The notes under the pieces are model-generated. The model ran no database searches. It was not told where the DNA came from and saw nothing but the letters and a program-made list of their open reading frames with translations. A stretch of 14,865 bases of DNA from Holophagaceae bacterium UBA1801 (GTDB taxonomy: Bacteria; Acidobacteriota; Holophagae; Holophagales; Holophagaceae): the NCBI GenBank assembly GCA_002319925.1, contig DCFP01000120.1, forward strand, positions 1 to 14,865. Direction: 5' to 3'. The position numbers were made by a program, and so were the translations under genes. Of the stretch, positions 6,852 to 13,855 are shown piece by piece; positions within the stretch are counted from its first letter, which is position 1, and every line of letters begins with the position of its first letter.

Positions 6852-8312
6852 ATGTTCAAAGCCCCTTCGACGATCGGCCGGTACAAAGTGCTTGGCGAGC
6901 TGGGCCGCGGCTCCATGGGGGTGGTTTACCTGGCAGAGGATCCAGCCCTGAAGCGGGAGGTGGCCATCAAGCTGGTCCACGGGGCGAGCGTGGCCCAATC
7001 CGAGGTCTTGTCGCGGTTCCAGCGGGAGGCAGAGATCTCGGCGCGGCTCAATCATCCGAACGTGATCACCGTGTTTGATGTTGGTGAGGAAAAGGAATTC
7101 GGGCCCTTCATGGCCATGGAGTACGCCGATGGAGATGTGCTCTCGGAGCTGCTGGCGCGTGGGGCGCTGGAACCGTTCCGGGCCGCTCTGATCCTCATTC
7201 AGGGCTTCCACGCGCTTCAAGCGGCCCACAGCCTCGGTATCATCCACCGCGACTTCAAGCCCGAGAACCTCATCCTCACCCGGAGAGGACGCCTGAAGCT
7301 CATGGACTTCGGCATCGCCCGGCGCGAAGATCCGTTGATGACGGGTTCCGGAGTGCTTTGCACACCGAGTTTCGCGGCGCCGGAAATCCTGGAGCAGAAA
7401 CCACCGTGCCCCGCCACGGACAACTGGGCCTTTTGCGTCACTGCCTGCTTGATGGTCACAGGCGCGCTGCCTTTCCACACGGCGAGCATCAGCAGCCTTC
7501 TCTACGCCATCGTTCACGATCCGCCGACCTTTCCAGAAGGATTGTCTCCAGCCCTTCAGTACGTCTTCACCAAAGCTCTGGAAAAGGATCCCGGCGCGAG
7601 ATACCCGGATTTGCGGGCCTTTATGCTCGACCTGCTGGATGCACTGCCCCTGGACCCCGAATCCCGGTCCCGCTGTCTCACACTGCTGGACACCGCTGAA
7701 ACCACGGGGGAAGAAACCACCAGGACCCTCTCGCGTCTGTCCGTGCTGAGAATTCCGCATTGGGTGCCGCCCTCCAAAATCTGGTGGGCCGCTGGCATCC
7801 TTGCGGCCGCTGCGTTTACAGGCATTTGGCTGGCACGCCGGCCGGAGCCGAGACGAATCACGCTGACCGCCTATCCACCTTACGTGGAGGCCTTCCTGGA
7901 CAATCAACCCCTGGGTACTACACCCCTGATGAACATCCAGATCCCGCCGCAGGGGAAGACTATTCGCTTCGAGAAGAAAGGCTATCAGAGCGTGGAACGG
8001 ACCATCGGCCCCGAGGACCACATGCTCACGCTGGCCCTTCCGCTGCTTCCAACCGTTTTGAATATCGAGAGCTCACCGGCCGGAGCCGACGTCTTCGTGA
8101 ACAATGTCCTGAAGGGCATCACGCCCTTGCAGGGAATCGAAGTGGCGAAGGACCAGTCCTGCAATCTGCAGATCCGCAAAGCAGGCTATGAGACCTGGAG
8201 CAAAACACTGCCGCCTGGCGAAGCGCTCCAGGAAGTCATCCAACTGCGGAAATCCGAGCTCCCGAAGCCCCCGAAGAAGTCCTTCTGGAAGAGGCTTTTC
8301 GAAAGCAAGTAG
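6852..8312 (+). CDS. Membrane-anchored Ser/Thr kinase with two PEGA repeats
   Basis: A 486-residue PknB-type kinase. The kinase domain (about 10-270) has the loop LGRGSMGVVYLAED (17-30), Lys40 in VAIK, HRDFKPEN (132-139; Asp134, Asn139), DFG (152-154) and AAPE (175-178). Residues 309-326 form one membrane helix (WWAAGILAAAAFTGIWLA) followed by arginines, so the kinase is cytoplasmic and the rest lies outside the inner membrane. Two PEGA-like beta repeats follow (about 338-396 and 401-466), each with a G(T/I)TPL motif and an RxxGY segment. PEGA domains are thought to bind surface polymers or proteins, so this is a candidate envelope sensor. The last 20 residues are Lys/Pro-rich. ATG 6852 has no clear Shine-Dalgarno sequence and lies only 18 bases from the divergent lipB start; the GTG just before it is in frame. 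Substrates are unknown. Confidence 0.9.
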   Translation: MFKAPSTIGRYKVLGELGRGSMGVVYLAEDPALKREVAIKLVHGASVAQSEVLSRFQREAEISARLNHPNVITVFDVGEEKEFGPFMAMEYADGDVLSELLARGALEPFRAALILIQGFHALQAAHSLGIIHRDFKPENLILTRRGRLKLMDFGIARREDPLMTGSGVLCTPSFAAPEILEQKPPCPATDNWAFCVTACLMVTGALPFHTASISSLLYAIVHDPPTFPEGLSPALQYVFTKALEKDPGARYPDLRAFMLDLLDALPLDPESRSRCLTLLDTAETTGEETTRTLSRLSVLRIPHWVPPSKIWWAAGILAAAAFTGIWLARRPEPRRITLTAYPPYVEAFLDNQPLGTTPLMNIQIPPQGKTIRFEKKGYQSVERTIGPEDHMLTLALPLLPTVLNIESSPAGADVFVNNVLKGITPLQGIEVAKDQSCNLQIRKAGYETWSKTLPPGEALQEVIQLRKSELPKPPKKSFWKRLFESK

Positions 8313-8367
8313 GCTGAGCCGCCAGGCCAAAACAATCCAGCCTGCGCCGGCATATGGGGCCGCAGCT

Positions 8368-8394
8368 AAATAAACTGAACCGCACAGTTTATTT
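8368..8394. terminator. Symmetric AT-rich hairpin between convergent genes, probable bidirectional terminator
   Basis: AAATAAACTG (8368-8377) and CAGTTTATTT (8385-8394) are perfect ten-base arms around a seven-base loop. Read from either strand the stem begins with A's and ends with T's. It sits between the PEGA kinase stop (8312) and the purE stop (8406), where a shared terminator is expected. The stem holds only two G:C pairs per arm, so termination may be weak; mRNA end protection is an alternative. Confidence 0.6.
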
Positions 8395-8405
8395 GGACGC
8401 AGCTC

Positions 8406-8903
8406 CTAAGGGAGTACCAGCGAGTCGTCGGCCAGGATCTTCTCGGTCTGAGCCTTGCGAAAGCCCAGCACCTTCTCCCGGAGCAGCGCGTCGGAGGTCG
8501 CCAGAAGCGAAGCCGCGAACAGCGCTGCGTTGATGGCGCCTGCCTTGCCGATGGCGAAGGTGGCCACGGGAATGCCAGCGGGCATCTGGACCGTGGACAG
8601 CAGGGAATCCAAGCCATCCAGCGCCCAGCCCTTCATGGGCACGCCCAGGACCGGGAGGTGCGTCTTCCCTGCGCAGAAGCCCGCCAGATGGGCCGCGCCA
8701 CCCGCTGCCGCGATGATCACCTTCAGGCCTCTGGCCTCGGCGGTCTCGCAGAACTGGATGACCTTGTCGGGTGTCCGGTGAGCGGAGGCCACATGGGCTT
8801 CGAAGGGAATCCCAAGCTGGCGGAGCGTTTTCGCGGATTCCTGCATGGTTTCCCAATCGGACTTGGAACCCATGAGAATGCCGACGATCGGTGCCTCAGA
8901 CAT
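8406..8903 (-). CDS. purE: N5-carboxyaminoimidazole ribonucleotide mutase PurE (class I)
   Basis: This 165-residue protein aligns throughout with E. coli PurE (169 residues). Visible blocks are the phosphate-binding MGSKSDW near residue 11, SAHRTPDK, the Gly-rich AGGAAHLAG, PVLGVP, the segment DSLLSTVQMPAGIPVATFAIGKAG in the catalytic loop, and the C-terminal RKAQTEKIL. Class I PurE converts N5-CAIR, made by PurK, to CAIR in de novo purine synthesis; purK is not in the window. I chose ATG 8903 over the longer reading from 8939 because GGAGG (8908-8912) lies four bases before it and the protein then begins like its family; the extra 12 residues would be unlike any PurE. It is the last gene of the minus-strand block, 79 bases after the cheZ-like gene, so it may use its own promoter. 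Confidence 0.93.
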   Translation of the reverse strand: MSEAPIVGILMGSKSDWETMQESAKTLRQLGIPFEAHVASAHRTPDKVIQFCETAEARGLKVIIAAAGGAAHLAGFCAGKTHLPVLGVPMKGWALDGLDSLLSTVQMPAGIPVATFAIGKAGAINAALFAASLLATSDALLREKVLGFRKAQTEKILADDSLVLP

Positions 8904-8907
8904 GCCG

Positions 8908-8912
8908 CCTCC
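8908..8912 (-). promoter_or_regulatory. Ribosome binding site of purE
   Basis: On the minus strand GGAGG precedes ATG 8903 by four bases. It is the best Shine-Dalgarno match near the gene and rules against the start 12 codons upstream. Confidence 0.65.
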
Positions 8913-8941
8913 GGGAAAACGGAAATCCTTTCCGCCCATCG

Positions 8942-8947
8942 ATCATA
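8942..8947 (-). promoter_or_regulatory. Possible -10 element of a purE promoter
   Basis: The minus strand reads TATGAT, one base off the TATAAT consensus, 38 bases upstream of the purE start. No good -35 hexamer is visible at 16-18 bases, so the call is weak. Confidence 0.25.
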
Positions 8948-8982
8948 GCCTGAGGTGCATCCGGAGATCGGCGGTCCTGCAC

Positions 8983-9924
8983 TCAGCCCTTTCCCTTTTT
9001 GAACTGAGCAATGATGTCGTCCACGGACTGTTTCTTGTCGTCGGCCTGCAGGGACGTTTCGAAGATGCGGTCCTGGGTGGCCGTGTGGCGATGCTCGAAG
9101 ACCTCCTTCTCCTCGGTCATTTCCTCGGCATGGATGTTGAAGATGGCCAGCAGGCGGTTGAGCCCATCCTTGAACTGCTTGAGGAGCAGGACGACTTTTT
9201 CCACTTTCTGCCGGGTAATGTCCTGGAACTGCAGCGTGTTGAGGATCTCGAAGGCCTCATCGGAAATGGCTCGCACGTGATCCTGGACCACGCCGAGATC
9301 CACCGGGGGGAGCTTCGAGGTCATCTGGTGCTCGAACAGGAACTCGAGGACTTCCTGGGCCACCATCGTAGGGTTCTCGCCGCCACTGGCCCTCGAGAGG
9401 AACTGATCGATCTGGGTCTGGAACCGGACCTGATTGTCCTGCACCGCCTTGAGGGACTTCACGGCCGAGGTCAGCGCGCGATTGGCTTCCTCGCTGGAGT
9501 TCATCAAGGTATCGAGGCGATTCATCACGATCTGCGTCGCCTGCTCCGTGTCCGCCGTGATGGCATCCAGCTGCGCGGCAAGTTCCGGCACCTGAGTGCT
9601 CTGCTGTTTCACCGAAGCATCCAACTGCTGAAGGTTCTGCAGCGTCTGATTCAGGCTCTGGACGAGGGCACCGATCTCGCCCTTGGCCTGGATATCGATC
9701 TCCTGGTAGACCTTGCCTTCGGCCATGTCCTGCGCGACCTTCGCAAGCCTCGTCAGGCTGCGCTTGCCCTCGTCCTGGATCTCCCCGCGGATCAGCTGGA
9801 TGAGCTCCTGCAGATGATCCAGGCGCGTGTCCAGGGCCTCGCTGCGGTCTCTGAATTCCTTGAGCAGGCCTTCTGGCTCATCGCCAGCTTGGGCTTGGGG
9901 ATCGAGAGACGCATTGGGATCCAT
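8983..9924 (-). CDS. CheZ-like response-regulator phosphatase with HAMP-like segment
   Basis: This 313-residue protein is mostly helical and rich in Gln and Glu, suggesting long coiled coils. Residues 223-246 (AFEILNTLQFQDITRQ, then KVEKVVLL) match the active helix of CheZ. Asp235 and Gln239 correspond to the Asp143/Gln147 pair of E. coli CheZ in DLTGQ, where the Gln enters the CheY active site. The C-terminus, SVDDIIAQFKKGKG, resembles the CheZ tail (VDDLL) that docks onto phospho-CheY. Residues 57-101 have the heptad pattern of a HAMP or MCP signalling segment (AKVAQDMAEGK, KGEIGALVQSLN), but no membrane helix is present. E. coli CheZ has 214 residues, so this is a longer relative. AAGGTG precedes the ATG. 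It lies nine bases after the PATAN gene, so the two are co-transcribed. No receiver protein is in the window; its target is unknown. Confidence 0.75.
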   Translation of the reverse strand: MDPNASLDPQAQAGDEPEGLLKEFRDRSEALDTRLDHLQELIQLIRGEIQDEGKRSLTRLAKVAQDMAEGKVYQEIDIQAKGEIGALVQSLNQTLQNLQQLDASVKQQSTQVPELAAQLDAITADTEQATQIVMNRLDTLMNSSEEANRALTSAVKSLKAVQDNQVRFQTQIDQFLSRASGGENPTMVAQEVLEFLFEHQMTSKLPPVDLGVVQDHVRAISDEAFEILNTLQFQDITRQKVEKVVLLLKQFKDGLNRLLAIFNIHAEEMTEEKEVFEHRHTATQDRIFETSLQADDKKQSVDDIIAQFKKGKG

Positions 9925-9933
9925 GAGTTCACC

Positions 9934-10764
9934 TTAAGGGGTGTTGGGCGCGGGGCGGATGCTCACAAATATACCTTCAGGCAACCCCCAGGACTGCATG
10001 AGTTCCTTGGGAATGCACACCGTCTGATCTTCCATGTCCTCGATGAACTTCACCGGCTGGATGGCGGCCCCGTCCGCCCACAGGATCCTTACGTTCATGA
10101 TGGGATCCCATTTGTAGGGGCCCATGTAGCCCCAGACCGCAGCGACGGTTTTCGAGAGTTCCACATGGTCGGATTTCTTGAAGAACCCCGCCTTCATGGG
10201 CACGACCGAAAGGGTGACGGCGGGCTCCAGCACCTGGAGCCTTCCCGCCTCCTTCAGCAGGAGACACGCTTGGAGGACGCCCACTTCACTCTGCTCGGAT
10301 GCCGCGATGACCTCCAGGAAATCCCGGTAGCCGTCGAGGAAGGGGATGACCTTCAGGTCCTCGGGGAACAGCTTGAGTCCCTGGGTGAGCTTCTCGCCGT
10401 GAAGCCGCGGCCAAGGCACGGCGTGCAGATTGGGGAAGATCGACCGCAGGCGCTTCCGGGAATCCGACGTGCGGGCGGATTCCATCAAGAGATCCTGGAT
10501 GGAGCGATGGATGCTGGATGGCACCTTGAACTGCGAGGCGACGAACTCGAACTCGCCCTTATCCCATTCCAGCACCTCGAAGGCCGCGGATTCTCCCGCG
10601 GTCTGGGGCGTTTCCGCGTGGATCACTTCGCCGTTCAGGACGTACAGCGTGCCCGTGTGCTTGCCGTTGATCACGTGCAGCTTTCCCGTCTTCCGGTTGA
10701 TGTGCAGAAGCTGGACGACGTCCGTGAGCGACAGGCTTTGCAAGTTTCCGCGGAGGGTCGACAT
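9934..10764 (-). CDS. DUF4388 (PATAN) domain protein
   Basis: This 276-residue protein starts with a clear DUF4388/PATAN domain: LRGNLQSLSLTDVVQLLHIN (4-23), TGKLHV, GTLYVLNGEVIHAE (38-51) and AFEVLEWDKGEFEF (61-74). These domains occur, often beside receiver domains, in signalling proteins of cyanobacteria, deltaproteobacteria and Acidobacteriota, and are thought to make protein contacts. Residues 100-190 are helical with no recognised family. The end (about 203-276) is a beta-rich region whose VCIPKELMQSWGLPEGIFV vaguely recalls an AbrB-type strand-loop, too weak to name. There is no receiver, DNA-binding or membrane segment. GGGAGG lies nine bases before the ATG. It sits between pdxJ (76-base gap) and the CheZ-like gene (nine-base gap), which argues for a shared signalling role with the latter. 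Confidence 0.8.
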   Translation of the reverse strand: MSTLRGNLQSLSLTDVVQLLHINRKTGKLHVINGKHTGTLYVLNGEVIHAETPQTAGESAAFEVLEWDKGEFEFVASQFKVPSSIHRSIQDLLMESARTSDSRKRLRSIFPNLHAVPWPRLHGEKLTQGLKLFPEDLKVIPFLDGYRDFLEVIAASEQSEVGVLQACLLLKEAGRLQVLEPAVTLSVVPMKAGFFKKSDHVELSKTVAAVWGYMGPYKWDPIMNVRILWADGAAIQPVKFIEDMEDQTVCIPKELMQSWGLPEGIFVSIRPAPNTP

Positions 10765-10840
10765 CAGTCAGAGCCTCCCGACACGGTCCGGTTCTCCGCT
10801 TGCTTCCAAGCCGTCATCCAAGGCTGGCCGAGGGATGCCT

Positions 10841-11569
10841 TCATGCCTGGCCCTCGCGAATGACCCCCAGCATTTCCTGCACGGCGCGCTCCATGCCAAT
10901 GAGCATGGCACGGGCGACGATGCTGTGGCCGATGTTCAATTCGTCGATTTCGGGAAGGGCTGCGACAGGGGCTGCGTTCCGCAGGGTGAGGCCGCGGCCG
11001 GCAGATACCCGGAGACCCAATCGTGACGCCAGCTTGGAACTCTCCCGCAACCGGTCCAGTTCCTGGGTGGCGTCTGCTCCTTCCGGTAGGTTCGAATAGT
11101 GGCCCGTGTTCAGCTCCACGGCATCGGCTTCCAGCCTGGACACCATCTTCACCTGCTCGGTCTGCGGGTCGATGAAAAGGCACACTCGAATGTCCGTAGT
11201 GTGCAGTTCCCGGATGAACTGTCGCAGGTGAGCCTGAAGGAAGACGACGTCCAATCCGCCGGGGGCGATGAGTTCGTCACGGTTCTCCGGCACCAGGGTC
11301 ACCCAGTGGGGTTTGACGGGAATGACGGATTCCATGGCATCCGGCGAAGCTGCGCACGCCACGTTGAGGGGTACGGAGAGCACCTCCTTCAGCAGGCGCG
11401 CATCCCGGTCCTGGATGTGCTGGCGGTCGGCGCGCAGGTGCGCCATGATGCCGCTCGCGCCCGCGCTCTGGGCGATCAGGGCTGCAGCGATGGGCTCCGG
11501 ATCATGTCCCTGACGCACCTGCCGCAGGGTCGCCACATGATCGATGTTCACGCCGAGGCGGGTGGTCAC
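10841..11569 (-). CDS. pdxJ: Pyridoxine 5'-phosphate synthase PdxJ, with altered active-site residues
   Basis: PdxJ condenses 1-deoxyxylulose 5-phosphate with 3-amino-2-oxopropyl phosphate to pyridoxine 5'-phosphate. From GTG 11569 the protein has 242 residues, the family length (E. coli 243), and begins MTTRLGVNIDHVATLRQ; a TTG start 16 codons earlier is less likely because GGAG lies seven bases before the GTG. Family blocks include GVNIDH, HLRADRQHIQDRD (44-56), GGLDV, CLFIDP, VELNTGHY and LNIGHSIVARA. Two normally strict positions differ. The NLEMA block reads NVACA, so the E. coli Glu72 position is Ala71. AGHGLT reads AGRGLT, so His193 is Arg192. His45 is kept as His44. The fold is clearly PdxJ, but the chemistry may be changed or lost. 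A 135-base gap separates it from glmM. Confidence 0.85.
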   Translation of the reverse strand: MTTRLGVNIDHVATLRQVRQGHDPEPIAAALIAQSAGASGIMAHLRADRQHIQDRDARLLKEVLSVPLNVACAASPDAMESVIPVKPHWVTLVPENRDELIAPGGLDVVFLQAHLRQFIRELHTTDIRVCLFIDPQTEQVKMVSRLEADAVELNTGHYSNLPEGADATQELDRLRESSKLASRLGLRVSAGRGLTLRNAAPVAALPEIDELNIGHSIVARAMLIGMERAVQEMLGVIREGQA

Positions 11570-11704
11570 CAGGGGGCTCCGGGAATCGGGGATTGCAGGA
11601 ATAAGGGTTACAACCAAAGACTAGCAGGGTTCTGTGAAAAACACGCGGTGCAACCGGGTAAAAGTCTATCCGGTGGCGGAGGTGTTGAGGAACGCAGGAA
11701 ATGC
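11570..11704. other. Non-coding gap between glmM and pdxJ
   Basis: This 135-base stretch is the longest gap inside the minus-strand block. It holds no supported gene. On the minus strand TAGACT (around 11670) and TGCTAGTCT (around 11625) could be -10 elements, but neither has a convincing -35. A short ACCGG/CCGGT stem overlaps the first. A separate promoter for pdxJ-PATAN-cheZ is plausible but not shown. Confidence 0.3.
11577..11580 (-). promoter_or_regulatory. Ribosome binding site choosing the GTG start of pdxJ
   Basis: GGAG on the minus strand lies seven bases before GTG 11569. It supports this start over the upstream TTG at 11617, and the resulting N-terminus matches the family. Confidence 0.45.
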
Positions 11705-13015
11705 TCAGAGGCCGAGATCAGCCCGGGCAGCGCTTTCCAGGCCCTGAAGGGCGCTCATCATGGATGTCTCGTCCATGGCTTCCACCATCAGCCGGAGCTT
11801 GGGTTCCGTGCCGGACCAGCGGACGACGATGCGGATGCTGTTCCCGTGGCGTCCCTCCAGATCCCGGATGGTCCTCGAAAGGCTCGGGCATTCATCCACG
11901 GGCCTGCGATCCTTCGCCAGTATGTTCACCAGCTTGAGGGGCCAGGGCTGGAACTGCCAGGACCAGCGCGTCTCTGGAGCTTTGTGCAGCAGGGCTTTCA
12001 GGCAGGTGACGGCGGTGGCGAGGCCATCTCCCGAAGGGCCGAGGTGTTTCTGGATGATGTGGCCGGATGCTTCCGCCGCGAGGTCCCAGCCGCGTTTCCC
12101 GAGTTCCCGCAGCATGAACTTGTCCCCGACCTGGGTCCGCGCGAAGGGGATGCGCAGCTCTTCCAGGGCCTTCTCCAGACCGCCATTGCTCATGAGCGTC
12201 CCAACGACACCGGGGAGTTCGCTGTGGGTCTGATGCAGGTCCTGGGCCAGCAGCCAGATGAGCTGGTCACCATCCACGATGTTCCCGCGGGAATCCACGA
12301 ACAGGCAGCGGTCTCCGTCACCATCGAAGGCGATGCCGGCATCCGCGCCCGAACGTTGGACTTCCGCCTGCAAGGAGTCCATGTGGGTGGATCCGCAACC
12401 GACGTTGATCCGCGCGCCTTCCGCGGGCACGCCGCGGAATCGGATGCCCTTGCCCCGCAGGAGTTTCGGAGCCCAGGGCGCTGTGGCACCGTGGGCACAA
12501 TCCACGATAAGGGAGAAATCATCGGGCAGATCAAGTCCGCCCAGATGGCTGAGATAGGCCTCCACGGGCTCCTGGCAGACCTTCGGGAGTTGGTCGAACC
12601 TGCCGAGATCTGGGATGGCCTCGAAGGCCATTTCAATGGCAGCCTCTTCCTCTTCCGAGAGTTTCTCGCCCTGCTTGTTGAAGCCCTTGAGGCCGTTGTC
12701 TTCCGGGGGGTTGTGGCTGGCGCTGATCATCAGCCCCCAGGCCTTGGGCCGGCGCTCCGCCACCCAGGCTACGGCGGGTGTGGGAACAAGGCCTAGCACG
12801 CAAAGCCTGAGTCGATCGCCCATGCCCCCGACGAAGGCCTTGGCGAGGGGTTCCGAACTGGTGCGGGGATCCCAGCCGATGACCAGCTCTTCGGCATCTT
12901 TTCGCAGGGCGACCTCGGCCCAGGCGCGGCCCCACCGGGCGGTCTCTTCCAGGCTGAGGGGGGATTCCAGGGCACAGCCCCGCACACCGTCCGTTCCGAA
13001 ATACCTCAGTTCCAT
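11705..13015 (-). CDS. glmM: Phosphoglucosamine mutase GlmM
   Basis: This 436-residue alpha-D-phosphohexomutase converts glucosamine 6-phosphate to glucosamine 1-phosphate, on the way to UDP-GlcNAc for peptidoglycan and lipopolysaccharide. The N-terminus YFGTDGVRG (5-13) is typical of GlmM. The phosphoserine loop ISASHNP (97-103) has catalytic Ser100, the metal loop is DGDGDR (231-236), the sugar-binding loop is EASGH (315-319, GEQSGH in E. coli), and the phosphate-binding loop is RWSGTEPKLR (399-408). Length is close to E. coli GlmM (445). The FGTDGVRG start and position directly after folP favour GlmM over phosphomannomutase. Its start overlaps the end of folP by ten bases, so the two are translationally coupled. 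The ftsH-folP-glmM order is shared with E. coli. Confidence 0.92.
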   Translation of the reverse strand: MELRYFGTDGVRGCALESPLSLEETARWGRAWAEVALRKDAEELVIGWDPRTSSEPLAKAFVGGMGDRLRLCVLGLVPTPAVAWVAERRPKAWGLMISASHNPPEDNGLKGFNKQGEKLSEEEEAAIEMAFEAIPDLGRFDQLPKVCQEPVEAYLSHLGGLDLPDDFSLIVDCAHGATAPWAPKLLRGKGIRFRGVPAEGARINVGCGSTHMDSLQAEVQRSGADAGIAFDGDGDRCLFVDSRGNIVDGDQLIWLLAQDLHQTHSELPGVVGTLMSNGGLEKALEELRIPFARTQVGDKFMLRELGKRGWDLAAEASGHIIQKHLGPSGDGLATAVTCLKALLHKAPETRWSWQFQPWPLKLVNILAKDRRPVDECPSLSRTIRDLEGRHGNSIRIVVRWSGTEPKLRLMVEAMDETSMMSALQGLESAARADLGL

Positions 13016-13851
13016 TTTTCATCCCTTCCGCAGAGTTCTTTGACTTCGTGGGTCCTGAAGACCCGATAGCCCCAGGATTTGGCCTCCTCGTGGGCTTCCT
13101 GGGTCAGTTCATCCCGTTGCCCAGGGGCAAGGGTTTTCGCTCCTGCACGCCAGGCGAGAAAGCGCTTCCTGGAAATGCCGATGCAGATGCGCTGTGCGGG
13201 CCAATCCAAAGCCCGAGGCAGGTCTGGCAGCGATTTCCACAAGGCCGAGTCTTCCCGGAAGGTGGTACCGAAGCCGAAACCAGGGTCCAGCAGGATCCGC
13301 TCCGGATCTATGCCTGCCTCGATAAGGCGATCCTTGATCTCCTTCATTTCGCCGATAGCTGAGTGAGCCGATGCCTCGCCCTCGCTGCCGTATTCAGGCA
13401 TGAACAGCCGGCCATCCACCACGCGACTGCGCATGGCGATGAGTCCGCAGGCAGTTTGACGGGCCAGGTCCAGCATGAGGGGATCCGAGAATCCTGTGAT
13501 GTCGTTAAGGATCGCGATGTTAAGTGCCAGCCCCTGGCGGGCGACCTCTGCGTGCCGCGTGTCGAGGCTGAGCGGAACCTTCGGCAGACTGGCCTTGAGC
13601 CCTGTCAGGACAGGCTGGAGCCGGGCCCACTCGGATTCCGGGGTGATGGAGGATGCCCCAGGCCGAGTGCTTTCCGCACCCAGATCCAGCAGATCGGCGC
13701 CGTCCCTCAATAGGCGGGACGCCTGCGTCAGCGCAGCGGTGGGCTCCAAGTGGAGCCCGCCGTCACTGAAGGAATCGGGGGTTATGTTCAGAATTCCCAG
13801 AAAAACTGGCTTTTCGAGATCCAGCGATCCGGAGCCGATCCACCACTGCAT
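13006..13851 (-). CDS. folP: Dihydropteroate synthase FolP
   Basis: FolP joins 6-hydroxymethyl-dihydropterin diphosphate with p-aminobenzoate to give dihydropteroate, the sulfonamide target in folate synthesis. The protein has 281 residues, near E. coli FolP (282). Motifs: GILNITPDSFSDGG (19-32), GAESTRPGA (58-66; Thr62, Arg63), SLDT (95-98), LNDITGF (115-121), DPGFGFG (189-195), SRKRF (227-231, Lys229) and the terminal RTHEV (266-270), where Arg and His of the usual RVHDV remain. All pterin-pocket residues I can place are kept. Two blocks are unusual: the MHMxGxPxxMQ segment is replaced by IAMRSRVVDG and following residues (138-155), and GKTxxHN reads GTTFRED. The start lies four bases after the ftsH stop without a strong ribosome site, so it probably depends on ftsH translation. 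Confidence 0.9.
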   Translation of the reverse strand: MQWWIGSGSLDLEKPVFLGILNITPDSFSDGGLHLEPTAALTQASRLLRDGADLLDLGAESTRPGASSITPESEWARLQPVLTGLKASLPKVPLSLDTRHAEVARQGLALNIAILNDITGFSDPLMLDLARQTACGLIAMRSRVVDGRLFMPEYGSEGEASAHSAIGEMKEIKDRLIEAGIDPERILLDPGFGFGTTFREDSALWKSLPDLPRALDWPAQRICIGISRKRFLAWRAGAKTLAPGQRDELTQEAHEEAKSWGYRVFRTHEVKELCGRDEKWN

Positions 13852-13855
13852 CCGA

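Noticed and set aside
6837..8021. 394-residue open frame on the minus strand
   Set aside because: It is antisense to the PEGA kinase and has no motif.
10014..10078. AbrB-type DNA-binding domain at the end of the PATAN protein
   Set aside because: IPKEL and LPEG spacing is suggestive, but the match is short and the surrounding sequence does not fit, so no DNA-binding role is called.
10765..10840. Terminator or promoter between pdxJ and the PATAN gene
   Set aside because: Only a weak four-base AGCC/GGCT stem is visible and no T tract follows.
8845..10863. 672-residue open frame on the plus strand
   Set aside because: It lies antisense across the CheZ-like, PATAN and purE genes, which have clear family motifs. 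Its translation shows no recognisable domain and is rich in His, Leu, Arg and Gln, as expected for a GC-rich shadow frame.
11099..12796. 565-residue open frame on the plus strand
   Set aside because: It is antisense to glmM and pdxJ and has no family motif.
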